Source: Desulforhopalus sp.
Lineage (GTDB): Bacteria > Desulfobacterota > Desulfobulbia > Desulfobulbales > Desulfocapsaceae
Direction of reading: 5' to 3'
DNA length: 55,319 nt
Assembly: GCA_024710585.1 (NCBI GenBank)
Contig: JANJUM010000146.1
Span: 1 to 55,319 of the forward strand
The notes beneath the pieces were generated by a model. That model ran no database searches and had not been told where the DNA came from. It saw only the letters and a program-made list of their open reading frames with translations. Made by a program: the position numbers and the translations under genes. Positions 9,411 through 17,120 of this stretch are shown here, in pieces (position 1 is the first letter of the stretch; each line of letters opens with the position of its first letter).

Positions 9411-9439
9411 TTTACATTTCCGTACCTTTACGCTACCAT
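9411..9439 (+). promoter_or_regulatory. Candidate lptA-lptB-rpoN promoter
   Basis: TTTACA (9411-9416), 17-base spacer and TACCAT (9434-9439), 52 bases before the lptA start. The -35 is good and the -10 moderate. It lies in the 231-base divergent region shared with argB. Confidence 0.4.
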
Positions 9440-9491
9440 GGGGCTCCGTAAACCGCAGCGCCGTCTCTTTCTGCCCCGGAGGATCGACCCG

Positions 9492-10082
9492 ATGACATAC
9501 AGGGTTCGCAATATTCTTTCCTTTTCGTCCGCCGCCATGCTCGTCCTCGCCCTCGCCCTGCCCTGGGCGGCGCGGGCCGCCGAGGCGCCGATCCATATCG
9601 AGTCCAACCGCATGACCTCCACCGAGAAGTCCAACTCGGTGGTGTTCTCCGGCGACGTCGACGCCAAACAGGGCGACGTGCGCATCCGCGCCGACGAGAT
9701 GACCGTCTTCTATCACGAGCTCGACAGCGGCCCCAAGGGCGGCAAGGACAAGGACAAGAAAAAGCCCGCCGCGCAGGGCGAGAAGAAGACCACGCAGCAG
9801 GTGGAAAAGCTCATCTGCGTCGGCAACGTCGAGGTTTCCCGCGGCGAGTGGCTAGGCACCGGCAAAAAAATGGTCTATCTCTCCAAGGAGAGACAGGTTA
9901 TACTGACTGATAACGCCAAGGCCTGGCAGGGACAGAACATGGTCAGCGGCGACAAGATCATCTACTATCTCGACGAAGGCCGCTCCGAGGTCGTCGGCGG
10001 CAGCAAGGCGACCACAGCCGGCAGCGGCGACAGCGACAAGAAGAAGCCCTCCCGGGTCAACATGACCATTCTGCAGAACTGA
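9492..10082 (+). CDS. lptA: Lipopolysaccharide transport periplasmic protein LptA (OstA family)
   Basis: Periplasmic bridge protein that passes LPS from the inner membrane to LptD. Signal peptide residues 1-30 end in ARAAEA. The OstA-like beta-jellyroll shows IHIESNRMT, VVFSGDVDAKQGDVRIRADE and YYLDEGRSEVVGG. A Lys/Gly-rich insert (about residues 80-101, with KDKDKKK) interrupts the usual repeat, and a second Lys-rich tail follows residue 180. The ATG at 9492 is preferred over one 18 codons upstream because GGAGGA precedes it and it begins the signal peptide. lptB follows 57 bases later. Confidence 0.88.
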   Translation: MTYRVRNILSFSSAAMLVLALALPWAARAAEAPIHIESNRMTSTEKSNSVVFSGDVDAKQGDVRIRADEMTVFYHELDSGPKGGKDKDKKKPAAQGEKKTTQQVEKLICVGNVEVSRGEWLGTGKKMVYLSKERQVILTDNAKAWQGQNMVSGDKIIYYLDEGRSEVVGGSKATTAGSGDSDKKKPSRVNMTILQN

Positions 10083-10139
10083 TTCGCCCCCCGTAACGCC
10101 GAACACCGGAGAAGGCCGCCACCGACGCCCGAGAGCTTC

Positions 10140-10862
10140 ATGTCAATACTGGAAACACGAAACATCGTCAAACGCTACGGCGCCAGGACGGTTGTCGACG
10201 GAGTCAGCCTGCAGGTCCAGCCAGGGGTGGTCGTCGGCCTCCTCGGCCCCAATGGCGCCGGCAAGACCACCACGTTCTACAGCATCGCCGGCTTCATCCG
10301 CCCCGACGGCGGCAACATCCTCTACGGCAACGAAAACATCACCGCCCTGCCCATCCACAAGCGCGCCCAGAAGGGCATCACCTACCTCGCCCAGGAGCCG
10401 TCGGTGTTCAAGAAGCTGACCGTGGAGGAGAACGTGCGCATCATCCTCGAGCCCCTCGGCCTGGGGAAGCGGGAGATCGACGAACGCATCGAAGAACTTA
10501 TGGAAGACCTCGGCATCACCCGCCTCCGCCACAACAAAGGCCACGCCCTGTCCGGCGGCGAGCGGCGACGGGTGGAGATCATGCGCGCCCTGTCCACCCG
10601 GCCGAAGTTCATCCTCCTCGATGAGCCCTTCGCCGGCATCGACCCGCTGGCGGTTATCGATCTGCAGAAGATCATCCGCAAGCTCAAGGAGAAGGGCCTG
10701 GGCATCCTCATCTCCGACCACAACGTCCGCGAAACCCTGCAGGTCTGCGATTTCGCCTATATCATGAACGCCGGCCAGGTGCTGACCAGCGGCGTCGCCG
10801 ACGATATCATCGAGAGCGAAGTGGCCCGCAAGATGTACCTCGGAGAAAACTTCCGCATGTAG
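10140..10862 (+). CDS. lptB: LPS export ABC transporter ATPase LptB
   Basis: Cytoplasmic ATPase of LptB2FG that powers LPS extraction from the inner membrane. At 240 residues it has the normal length. Visible are Walker A GPNGAGKTTT, the Q-loop in ITYLAQEPSVF, signature LSGGERRRVE, Walker B FILLDEPFAGIDP and switch His in ISDHNVRET. It lies between lptA and rpoN, a common proteobacterial arrangement. lptF, lptG and lptC are not in this window. Confidence 0.97.
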   Translation: MSILETRNIVKRYGARTVVDGVSLQVQPGVVVGLLGPNGAGKTTTFYSIAGFIRPDGGNILYGNENITALPIHKRAQKGITYLAQEPSVFKKLTVEENVRIILEPLGLGKREIDERIEELMEDLGITRLRHNKGHALSGGERRRVEIMRALSTRPKFILLDEPFAGIDPLAVIDLQKIIRKLKEKGLGILISDHNVRETLQVCDFAYIMNAGQVLTSGVADDIIESEVARKMYLGENFRM

Positions 10863-10875
10863 CCCCCGATCCCCT

Positions 10876-12354
10876 ATGGCCCTGGAACTCAAACAACAGC
10901 TCAAACTGGCGCAGAAACTGGTGATGACCCAGCAGCTGCGTCAGGCCATCAAGCTGCTGCAGTTGAACCGGCTCGAGCTCTCCGACGCCCTCCAGGCCGA
11001 AATCGAACAGAACCCCGCCCTCGAGGAAGACCTCTCTACCCCGGAGAATCTGGAGCCTTCCTTTTCCCTCTCCTCCACCGCCGAAGAGACCCTCCCCGCC
11101 CCGGAGCCGGAAGTCACCGAGAGCGTCAAGGTCAGCGAAGGGTTGACCGAGATCAACTGGGACGACTACACCAACCTCTACGAAGGCGGCGGCGACAGCC
11201 CCTACGAGTCGAACTTCTCCTTCACCCGCGAGGCCCCGCCCGAAGACGCCCCCTCGCAGTTCGACTTCATCTCAGAGAAACCCGGCCTCAGCGCCTACCT
11301 CAACTGGCAGCTGGCGCACAGCAACCTCGACACGGCGGAGTGGGAGATCGCCCAGTACATCGTCGGCAATCTCAACCGCTACGGCTTTCTCGAAGTCGAC
11401 CTGGAAAAGATCATGGCGGAGACCGGTTGCAGCCGCGACGACGCCGAGTACGTCCTCGAGGTCATCCAGGAACTCGACCCGCCCGGCATCGCCGCGCGCG
11501 ACGTCAGCGAGTCCCTCTTTCTGCAACTGGAGCGGCTCGGCAAGGGCGACAGCCTGGCGGCGGAGATCGTCCTGCACCACCTGCCGCTGCTCGAGACCCG
11601 CAACTACAAGGCCCTCGCCAGGGAGACCGGGCGCAAGAAGCCGGAGCTCGAGCGCGCGGTCAACTTCATCGTCGCCGAGCTCACCCCCTACCCCGGCCTG
11701 CCCTACTCCAACGAGGCCACCAACTACATCGTCCCCGACGTCTACGTGCGCAAGGTCGACGGCGAGTACGTCATCCAGCTCAACGACGACGACCTGCCGC
11801 GCCTCAAGCTGTCGTCGCTCTACCAGGAAATGCTTAAGAAGGACAAGACACTGGCCAAGGAGTCGCGCCAGTACATCCAGGACAAGCTCAAGAACGCCGA
11901 CTGGTTCATCAAGTCCCTCTACCAGCGGCAGCGCACCATCTACCGGGTGATGGAGAGCATCCTCCGCTTCCAGCACGACTTCTTCGAGCGCGGCCCGGCC
12001 CACCTCCGCCCGCTCATCCTCAAGGACGTCGCCGACGACATCGAGATGCACGAGTCGACGGTCAGCCGGGTGACCTCCAACAAATACGTGCACACCCCCC
12101 AGGGCATCTACGAGCTCAAGTACTTCTTCTCCACCGCCATCAGCCGCGACGGCGAAGACGACATGGCCGCCGAGTCGATCAAGACCATGATCCGCAAGAT
12201 GATCCAGGAAGAGGACAAGAACGACCCGCTGAGCGACAACGCCATCTCCGAGAAGCTCGCCACGGAGAATATCCGCATCGCCCGGCGCACCGTCGCCAAA
12301 TACCGCGAGCAGATGAAGATCCTGCCGGTCAAGCATCGCCGCCACGCGAGGTAG
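10876..12354 (+). CDS. rpoN: RNA polymerase sigma-54 factor RpoN
   Basis: Alternative sigma factor that binds -24/-12 promoters and requires AAA+ activators. The 492-residue length is normal. Region I begins with ELKQQLKLAQKLVMTQQLRQ, an acidic region II follows, and the HTH appears as MHESTVSRVTSNKYVHTPQG. The RpoN box reads ARRTVAKYREQM near the C-terminus. It starts 13 bases after lptB, so it is expressed with the LPS export genes. The hpf gene that often follows rpoN is absent; a WYL regulator takes its place. Confidence 0.98.
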   Translation: MALELKQQLKLAQKLVMTQQLRQAIKLLQLNRLELSDALQAEIEQNPALEEDLSTPENLEPSFSLSSTAEETLPAPEPEVTESVKVSEGLTEINWDDYTNLYEGGGDSPYESNFSFTREAPPEDAPSQFDFISEKPGLSAYLNWQLAHSNLDTAEWEIAQYIVGNLNRYGFLEVDLEKIMAETGCSRDDAEYVLEVIQELDPPGIAARDVSESLFLQLERLGKGDSLAAEIVLHHLPLLETRNYKALARETGRKKPELERAVNFIVAELTPYPGLPYSNEATNYIVPDVYVRKVDGEYVIQLNDDDLPRLKLSSLYQEMLKKDKTLAKESRQYIQDKLKNADWFIKSLYQRQRTIYRVMESILRFQHDFFERGPAHLRPLILKDVADDIEMHESTVSRVTSNKYVHTPQGIYELKYFFSTAISRDGEDDMAAESIKTMIRKMIQEEDKNDPLSDNAISEKLATENIRIARRTVAKYREQMKILPVKHRRHAR

Positions 12355-12360
12355 CCAGGC

Positions 12361-13359
12361 ATGAGCCTGCTCGAGCGGATCTTTTTCTTCGACCGCGAGA
12401 TTCGCCGCAACGCCTTCCCCAACGCCAGCTCCATCGCCAGCGCCTTCGAAATCTCGCCGGCCACCGCCAAGCGCGACATCGCCTACCTGCGCGACCGCCT
12501 GCTCGCCCCCCTGGTCTACGACAGCAAACGATACGGCTATCGCTACGAGGGCGACGACTTCCACCTCCCCTTCGCCGAGAGCCCGCGCCTCGTCCTGCTT
12601 CTTGCCATGCTCAACCGGCTGGCGCATCAGGCGGGCCTGGGCGGCCTGCCCGAGGTGCGGCGGCTGGAGAAGCGCCTGTCGTCGCTGATCGCGCCGCCCT
12701 ACCGGGAAATCTCCGACTCCCTGCACTGCCACTGGATCGAGGCGGAGGAGATCGAACCCAAGGTCTTCGAGACGGTGGTCGAGGCCCTGGCGCGCCGAAG
12801 GATGCTGTCCCTCGTCTACCGCTCCATCGGCGGAGCCGTCACCAGCCGCATGGCGGCGCCGCTGCAGCTAGTCAACCACCAGGGGCGCTGGTACCTCTAC
12901 GCCTTCTGCCAGCTGCGCCACGACCGCCGCCTCTTTCACCTCGCCCGGGTGAGGCAGGCCGAGGTCACCGTCAGCGCCGTGCCGGCGTCGCTGAAGTTCG
13001 ACCCCGACGAGCTGCTGCAGTCCTTCGGCATCTTCCAGGGGCCGCCGCGCTACCGGGCAACCATCCTCTTCACCTCCACCGCCGCCGACCTGGTGGCGCG
13101 GCAGCACTGGCACCGCGACCAGGTGATGCGCGAGGTCGAGGAGGGGCTGCTCGTCGAGCTGCCGGTGGGCGATGACCGCGAGCTGGTGATGCGCATCCTG
13201 CAATATGGCGCCATGGCCCGGGTATTGTCGCCGCCACAGCTGGCTCGTCGCGTACGCGACGCCCTGGCCGCCGCGCTAGGCCGCTACGAAGAGAGCGCGG
13301 GAGATGGCGAAACTCCTGAATTTCCATCATTTGACATCCCGGTGCGCGAAAAATACTGA
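12361..13359 (+). CDS. HTH-WYL domain transcriptional regulator
   Basis: Predicted DNA-binding regulator of 332 residues. Residues about 1-55 form a winged HTH of DeoR/HTH_11 type (ASAFEISPATAKRDIAYLRD). Residues about 135-310 contain the WYL ligand-sensing domain with GRWYLYAFCQLR and the arginine-rich HLARVRQ; a C-terminal extension follows. WYL proteins bind nucleic-acid or nucleotide-type ligands in other bacteria, but the effector here is unknown. It starts 6 bases after rpoN, so it is probably co-transcribed, an unusual partner for sigma-54. Confidence 0.88.
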   Translation: MSLLERIFFFDREIRRNAFPNASSIASAFEISPATAKRDIAYLRDRLLAPLVYDSKRYGYRYEGDDFHLPFAESPRLVLLLAMLNRLAHQAGLGGLPEVRRLEKRLSSLIAPPYREISDSLHCHWIEAEEIEPKVFETVVEALARRRMLSLVYRSIGGAVTSRMAAPLQLVNHQGRWYLYAFCQLRHDRRLFHLARVRQAEVTVSAVPASLKFDPDELLQSFGIFQGPPRYRATILFTSTAADLVARQHWHRDQVMREVEEGLLVELPVGDDRELVMRILQYGAMARVLSPPQLARRVRDALAAALGRYEESAGDGETPEFPSFDIPVREKY

Positions 13360-13544
13360 AAATGCCGGGCGATGTGTGATAGTATTGCCACAGCGAGTAC
13401 AGCCGACAGGGCGACCCGCCAGGGAGGCGGGCCCGTCACCGACCGCAACCGAACCGAAGCACGCCTCGGCCATACCTTCCAGGAGGAGCGGAGGGCACAT
13501 GACCGAGGCGACTCGATTACTTTTTGCACAAGGAGAGTGCCACG

Positions 13545-14477
13545 ATGAAATACGCCTTCATAGTTCTTGTCGCCTGTTACCTGCTGGTCTACGGCTGCGG
13601 CCCCGACAGCACCGAAAAGGCCGAGGAGAAGAAGAGCCAGGCTACAACCAGCGCCATACAGCAGCCAGCCGCCCCGGCAGAACAGAAACAGGCCGCACAA
13701 CCGGCCGAGAAGAAGCAGGCCGTGGCGCCGGTTGCCGCCGACAAGGCCCCGGCGGAAGCAGGAACCAAGCAGGATGCAGCCGCCGCCCCCGCTGAACAGC
13801 CCAGTGCAGCAGAGAAGGCTGTCGAGGCACCCTCGACAGCGGCCGTCACCGAACAACAAGCCGCGCCTGGCGCCGAGACCGCCCCGCCTCCCGCCGAAAC
13901 AGCGGCGCAGCCCCCCGAGGAAGGACAGCCGGCAGAGGCCGCCAGCGACCTCGTCACCCTGCCCTGTGGCATGGTGGTGCCGAGAAGCCACGTCCCCGCC
14001 GACGCGCCCTGCTTCCAGCCACAGATGCATCCCGGCCCGCCGATGGGCGCTCACCATCCCCCGCTGCCGGAGGATGTGGTGGTGATGCCCTGCGGCCGAG
14101 CTTTCGTCCGTCATCCGGGCATGGCCGAGGCTCCCGCCGACCTCGACCCGGGTCAGCCCGAGCCCCTGGCCGAGTTCGACGCGGCCCCCGCCAACGATCT
14201 CGCCGGATCCATGGAGAAGATGGTCGAAGCCACCAACGACATGGTCATGGTCACCAAGCAGCTCGTCGTAGCCACCCAGAAAATGGTCAAAGCCACCGAA
14301 GAAGCCACCCGCCGGCTGGAGCACGAGTCGACCGCCGCCGTCCTGCCCGCGGAGCCGCCCGCGACCGCCAGGGAAGAGAACGCCAACACTGCCATGCATG
14401 AGGCGATCCTCGCTACCCAGAAGGCCCTCGAAGCCCTCAACCAGGTCCTCCCCAAGGCCCCCGAGCAGCGCCAGTAA
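13545..14477 (+). CDS. Ala/Pro-rich lipoprotein with C-terminal heptad repeats, function unknown
   Basis: Unrecognised 310-residue protein. A short leader ends at LLVYGC (Cys18), a plausible lipobox despite the Tyr. Residues about 20-145 are low-complexity Ala/Pro/Gln/Lys/Glu, likely an extended wall-spanning linker. Two related Cys motifs follow, TLPCGMVVPRSHVPADAPC and VMPCGRAFVRHPG. Residues about 225-259 form five seven-residue repeats of the form xMVxATx (KMVEATN, DMVMVTK, QLVVATQ, KMVKATE, EATRRLE), probably an amphipathic coiled coil. The ATG at 13545 follows AGGAGAG; an in-frame ATG 21 bases upstream has no such site. It appears to be a single-gene unit. Confidence 0.8.
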   Translation: MKYAFIVLVACYLLVYGCGPDSTEKAEEKKSQATTSAIQQPAAPAEQKQAAQPAEKKQAVAPVAADKAPAEAGTKQDAAAAPAEQPSAAEKAVEAPSTAAVTEQQAAPGAETAPPPAETAAQPPEEGQPAEAASDLVTLPCGMVVPRSHVPADAPCFQPQMHPGPPMGAHHPPLPEDVVVMPCGRAFVRHPGMAEAPADLDPGQPEPLAEFDAAPANDLAGSMEKMVEATNDMVMVTKQLVVATQKMVKATEEATRRLEHESTAAVLPAEPPATAREENANTAMHEAILATQKALEALNQVLPKAPEQRQ

Positions 14478-14581
14478 GCCTCCCTCAATCCCTCGCCGGC
14501 CGGCCTCTCCCAGGCGGCCGGCGAGAGCTCCCCTGCCGCCCCGTGGCCGGTTGCGGCCCGGGCGGCATTGGAAAGTTCCCA

Positions 14582-14610
14582 TTGCCAAAGCGCCGCCAGC
14601 TAAGTACAAT
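14582..14610 (+). promoter_or_regulatory. Promoter of the TAtT/TRAP transporter cluster
   Basis: TTGCCA (14582-14587), 17-base spacer and TACAAT (14605-14610), a near-consensus sigma-70 promoter 69 bases before the lipoprotein start. A small dyad GGAAAGTTCC at 14570-14579 lies just upstream and could be an operator, but it is short. Confidence 0.65.
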
Positions 14611-14679
14611 CCTTGCCGATTTGTGCCTGCTGGCGATCACCGCCACCGCCGCCCCCCGCACCCGCCCGAGGGAGTCCCT

Positions 14680-15540
14680 ATGCTCACCCGTCCGGCCGCC
14701 AGGTCCCTGGCCTCTCTGCTCGTCATCATCCTCTGCTGCGGCCTGCCCTCCTGCGCCCGCATCCTCACCGGCACGGTGATCAAGCCGGCGGTGGGCAACC
14801 TGCAGCAGCAGGAAGACATCGCCCTGGTCTGCGAGGGGGCCCCGGCCTACCTCCTCATGCTCGACAGCATGCTGGTCTCGTCTCCGGACGACGAGAGCCT
14901 GCTGCTCATCGCCGCCCAATCCTACAGCGCCTACGCCACCGCCCTCGAGGAGTGCGGCGGCAGCGACGAGCGCATCGCGGCGATGAACGACAAGGCCAAG
15001 ACCTACGGCAGAAACCTGCTGCGGCCACTGCTGCCCATCGACAGCCCGGCTGGCGCCGATTTCGCGCGACGACTGGCGAGGCTCGACACCGGCGACGTAC
15101 CTGCCGCCTTCTGGGGGGCCTACGCCTGGCTCGGCTGGGTGATGGGCCAGAAAGGGGCCCCGGAGGCCATCGCCGACCTTGTGGTCATCGAAAAAATCAT
15201 GGCCCGCGTGCTCGAACTCGACGAAGCCTATCAGGGCGGAGCGGCCCACCTCTTCTTTGGCGCCCTGCACGCCGCCCGCCCCGAGCAGCTCGGCGGCCGG
15301 CCCGACCTCAGCAGGCAGCATTTCGACAAAGCCCTAGAGCTGTCCGAAAGGCGTTTTCTCCTCGTCCACACCACCTGCGCGGCAACGCTGGCCCGCTCGA
15401 CCATGGACCGCGAGCTGCACGACCGCCTCCTTCAGGAGGTCCTCGCCTTCCCCCTGGCCAGCGCCCGGGAATTCGGCTTGAGCAACCGCATCGCCGTCAA
15501 CCGGGCAAAACGCCTGCTCGCCGAAAATTATTTCGATTAA
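14680..15540 (+). CDS. TRAP transporter TatT-component lipoprotein
   Basis: Predicted lipoprotein of 286 residues with leader ending LPSC (Cys25), followed by helical TPR-like repeats. The start of the mature protein (ILTGTVIKPAVGNLQQQ), PAYLLMLDSML and ARVLELDEAYQGGAAHLFFG match the TAtT family, first described as TatT in Treponema pallidum. There TatT forms a trimer and associates with the TRAP binding protein. The gene is first in the cluster, 33 bases before the DctP-type gene. It probably docks or shuttles ligand with that protein in the periplasm; the substrate is unknown. ATG 14680 follows GAGGGAG. Confidence 0.85.
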   Translation: MLTRPAARSLASLLVIILCCGLPSCARILTGTVIKPAVGNLQQQEDIALVCEGAPAYLLMLDSMLVSSPDDESLLLIAAQSYSAYATALEECGGSDERIAAMNDKAKTYGRNLLRPLLPIDSPAGADFARRLARLDTGDVPAAFWGAYAWLGWVMGQKGAPEAIADLVVIEKIMARVLELDEAYQGGAAHLFFGALHAARPEQLGGRPDLSRQHFDKALELSERRFLLVHTTCAATLARSTMDRELHDRLLQEVLAFPLASAREFGLSNRIAVNRAKRLLAENYFD

Positions 15541-15573
15541 GCCACCGCCAAACCACTTCCGACGGAGCTCCCC

Positions 15574-16599
15574 ATGCAGCGCATCGCCACCCTCCTCCTC
15601 GTCACCCTGCTGCTCGCCTGCGGCCAGCCACTCCAGGCCGCCGCCCCGAAACACCTCTTCAAGATCGCCAGCCTCGCCCCTGCCGGGTCGGTGTGGGTTG
15701 AGCAATTCGAAAACTTCGCCAAGGAAGTTACCGAGAAAACCGGCGGAGCGGTGGGCTTTCGCATCTATGCCGGCGGGGTCATGGGCGACGACCAGGCGAT
15801 GTTCCGCAAGATGCGTGTCGGCCAGCTGCATGGCGGCGGCTTCACCATGACCGGCATGGCCACGGTGGTCCCCGATTTCCGCATCCTCGCCCTGCCCTCC
15901 CTGTTCTCCTCCTACGAGGAAGTCGACCATGTCGTCGCCGGCCTGATACCGACCTTCCGCGAGCGCTTTCACGAAAAAGAGCTGGAGCTGATCGCCGTCA
16001 CCGAGGTCGGTTTCATCTACTCGATGTCGACCAGGCCCATCACCACCCTCGACGAGCTGCGGCAATCAAAGAACTGGAGCCCCTCTGGGGACCCCATCTC
16101 GGAAAACTACTTGCAGAACCTCGGCATCACCCCGATTCAGCTGTCCATCCCCGACGTGCTCCCCTCGCTGCAGAGCGGCCTGGTGGAGACGGTCTACAAC
16201 TCCCTCTACGGGTCCATCGTCCTGCAGTGGTTCACCAAGGCCACCCACATCATCGACGCCCCTTATGGGTACGCCTATGGCGTCTTCGCCCTCGACAGCA
16301 AGAAATTCGCCGCCCTCAGCCCGGACCAGCAGCAGATCGTGCACCAGGCGGCGGCAACCCACTTCCCCATTCTCCTCGCCAAGACGCGCAGCAGCAATGA
16401 AGACTCGCGCCGGGTGATGGTCGAGCAGGGCATCAAGTTCGAGAAGATCGACGACGCCATGCTGCACGAGCTGCGCGAGAAAAGGCAGCAGCTCGTGCAA
16501 CAGCTCATCCCCGAGGCCATGTCGCAGGACATCTACGACCGCACCATGGCCTTGCTGGAAGAGTTCCGCGCCAAGGGCCCGGCAGGGAGCGGCAAGTGA
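15574..16599 (+). CDS. TRAP transporter substrate-binding protein (DctP family)
   Basis: Periplasmic solute receptor of 341 residues; signal peptide about 1-23 ends in LQAAA. Typical DctP segments are FKIASLAPAGSVW, GFRIYAGGVMGDDQAMFRKM and DVLPSLQSGLVETVYNS. It also has PSGDPISENYLQNLGI where the usual substrate-binding Arg segment (RVP...) lies, so the carboxylate-binding Arg may be absent or shifted. Pairing with a TAtT lipoprotein suggests a ligand other than a small C4-dicarboxylate. Its stop overlaps the next start. Confidence 0.9.
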   Translation: MQRIATLLLVTLLLACGQPLQAAAPKHLFKIASLAPAGSVWVEQFENFAKEVTEKTGGAVGFRIYAGGVMGDDQAMFRKMRVGQLHGGGFTMTGMATVVPDFRILALPSLFSSYEEVDHVVAGLIPTFRERFHEKELELIAVTEVGFIYSMSTRPITTLDELRQSKNWSPSGDPISENYLQNLGITPIQLSIPDVLPSLQSGLVETVYNSLYGSIVLQWFTKATHIIDAPYGYAYGVFALDSKKFAALSPDQQQIVHQAAATHFPILLAKTRSSNEDSRRVMVEQGIKFEKIDDAMLHELREKRQQLVQQLIPEAMSQDIYDRTMALLEEFRAKGPAGSGK

Positions 16600-17120
16600 C
16601 CTCGCCCGCTCCCCTGCAGGGCGGCAGCCCCATGCCACCCTTCATCGAGAGAATCGAGGAGGTGCTGCTGTGCCTGTTGCTGGCAGCGATGATCCTCCTT
16701 GCCTGTTTACAGATTTTTTTGCGCACCGCGGTCTCCGGCGGCCTGCTGTGGATCGACCCGCTGCTCCGCTACCTGGTGCTGTGGTCCGGGCTGCTCGGGG
16801 CGGTGGCCGCCACCGGCCAGGGCAAGCACATCGCCATCGACCTCTTCGGCGGGCGTCTGCCGGCGGCGCTGACGCCCTATCTCGACGCGGTGGTGCAGCT
16901 CTTCAGCTGCCTCGCCGCCGCCGGGCTGACCTGGGCCGGCTGGCTCTTCCTTGCCGGGGAGATCGAGTCTGGCGGGCAGGGTCCGCTCGACCTGCCGCTA
17001 TGGGCCTGGAACGCCATCTTCCCCCTGGCCTTCGCCCTTGTCGCCGCCAAGTCCTGCCTGCTGCTGGTGCTGCGGCTGCGGGACCTGCTCGCCAGCCATA
17101 GCCGCGGCACCACACCATGA
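16596..17120 (+). CDS. TRAP transporter small permease (DctQ family)
   Basis: Small inner-membrane subunit of 174 residues with four predicted helices (ILLACLQIFL, YLVLWSGLLGAVAATG, LFSCLAAAGLTWAGWLFL, FPLAFALVAAKSCLLLVL). LGAVAATGQGKHIAIDLF is the characteristic DctQ segment. I take the GTG at 16596, which overlaps the dctP-type stop (GTGA). The ATG at 16632 is an alternative that removes 12 residues and also has a purine-rich upstream. It overlaps the large permease gene by four bases. Confidence 0.88.
   Translation: MTSPAPLQGGSPMPPFIERIEEVLLCLLLAAMILLACLQIFLRTAVSGGLLWIDPLLRYLVLWSGLLGAVAATGQGKHIAIDLFGGRLPAALTPYLDAVVQLFSCLAAAGLTWAGWLFLAGEIESGGQGPLDLPLWAWNAIFPLAFALVAAKSCLLLVLRLRDLLASHSRGTTP

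Noticed and set aside
13331-13359. TTGACA as a promoter for the heptad lipoprotein
   Set aside because: A perfect -35 but the -10 at the right spacing (TACTGA) matches only two of six bases and lies inside the WYL gene.
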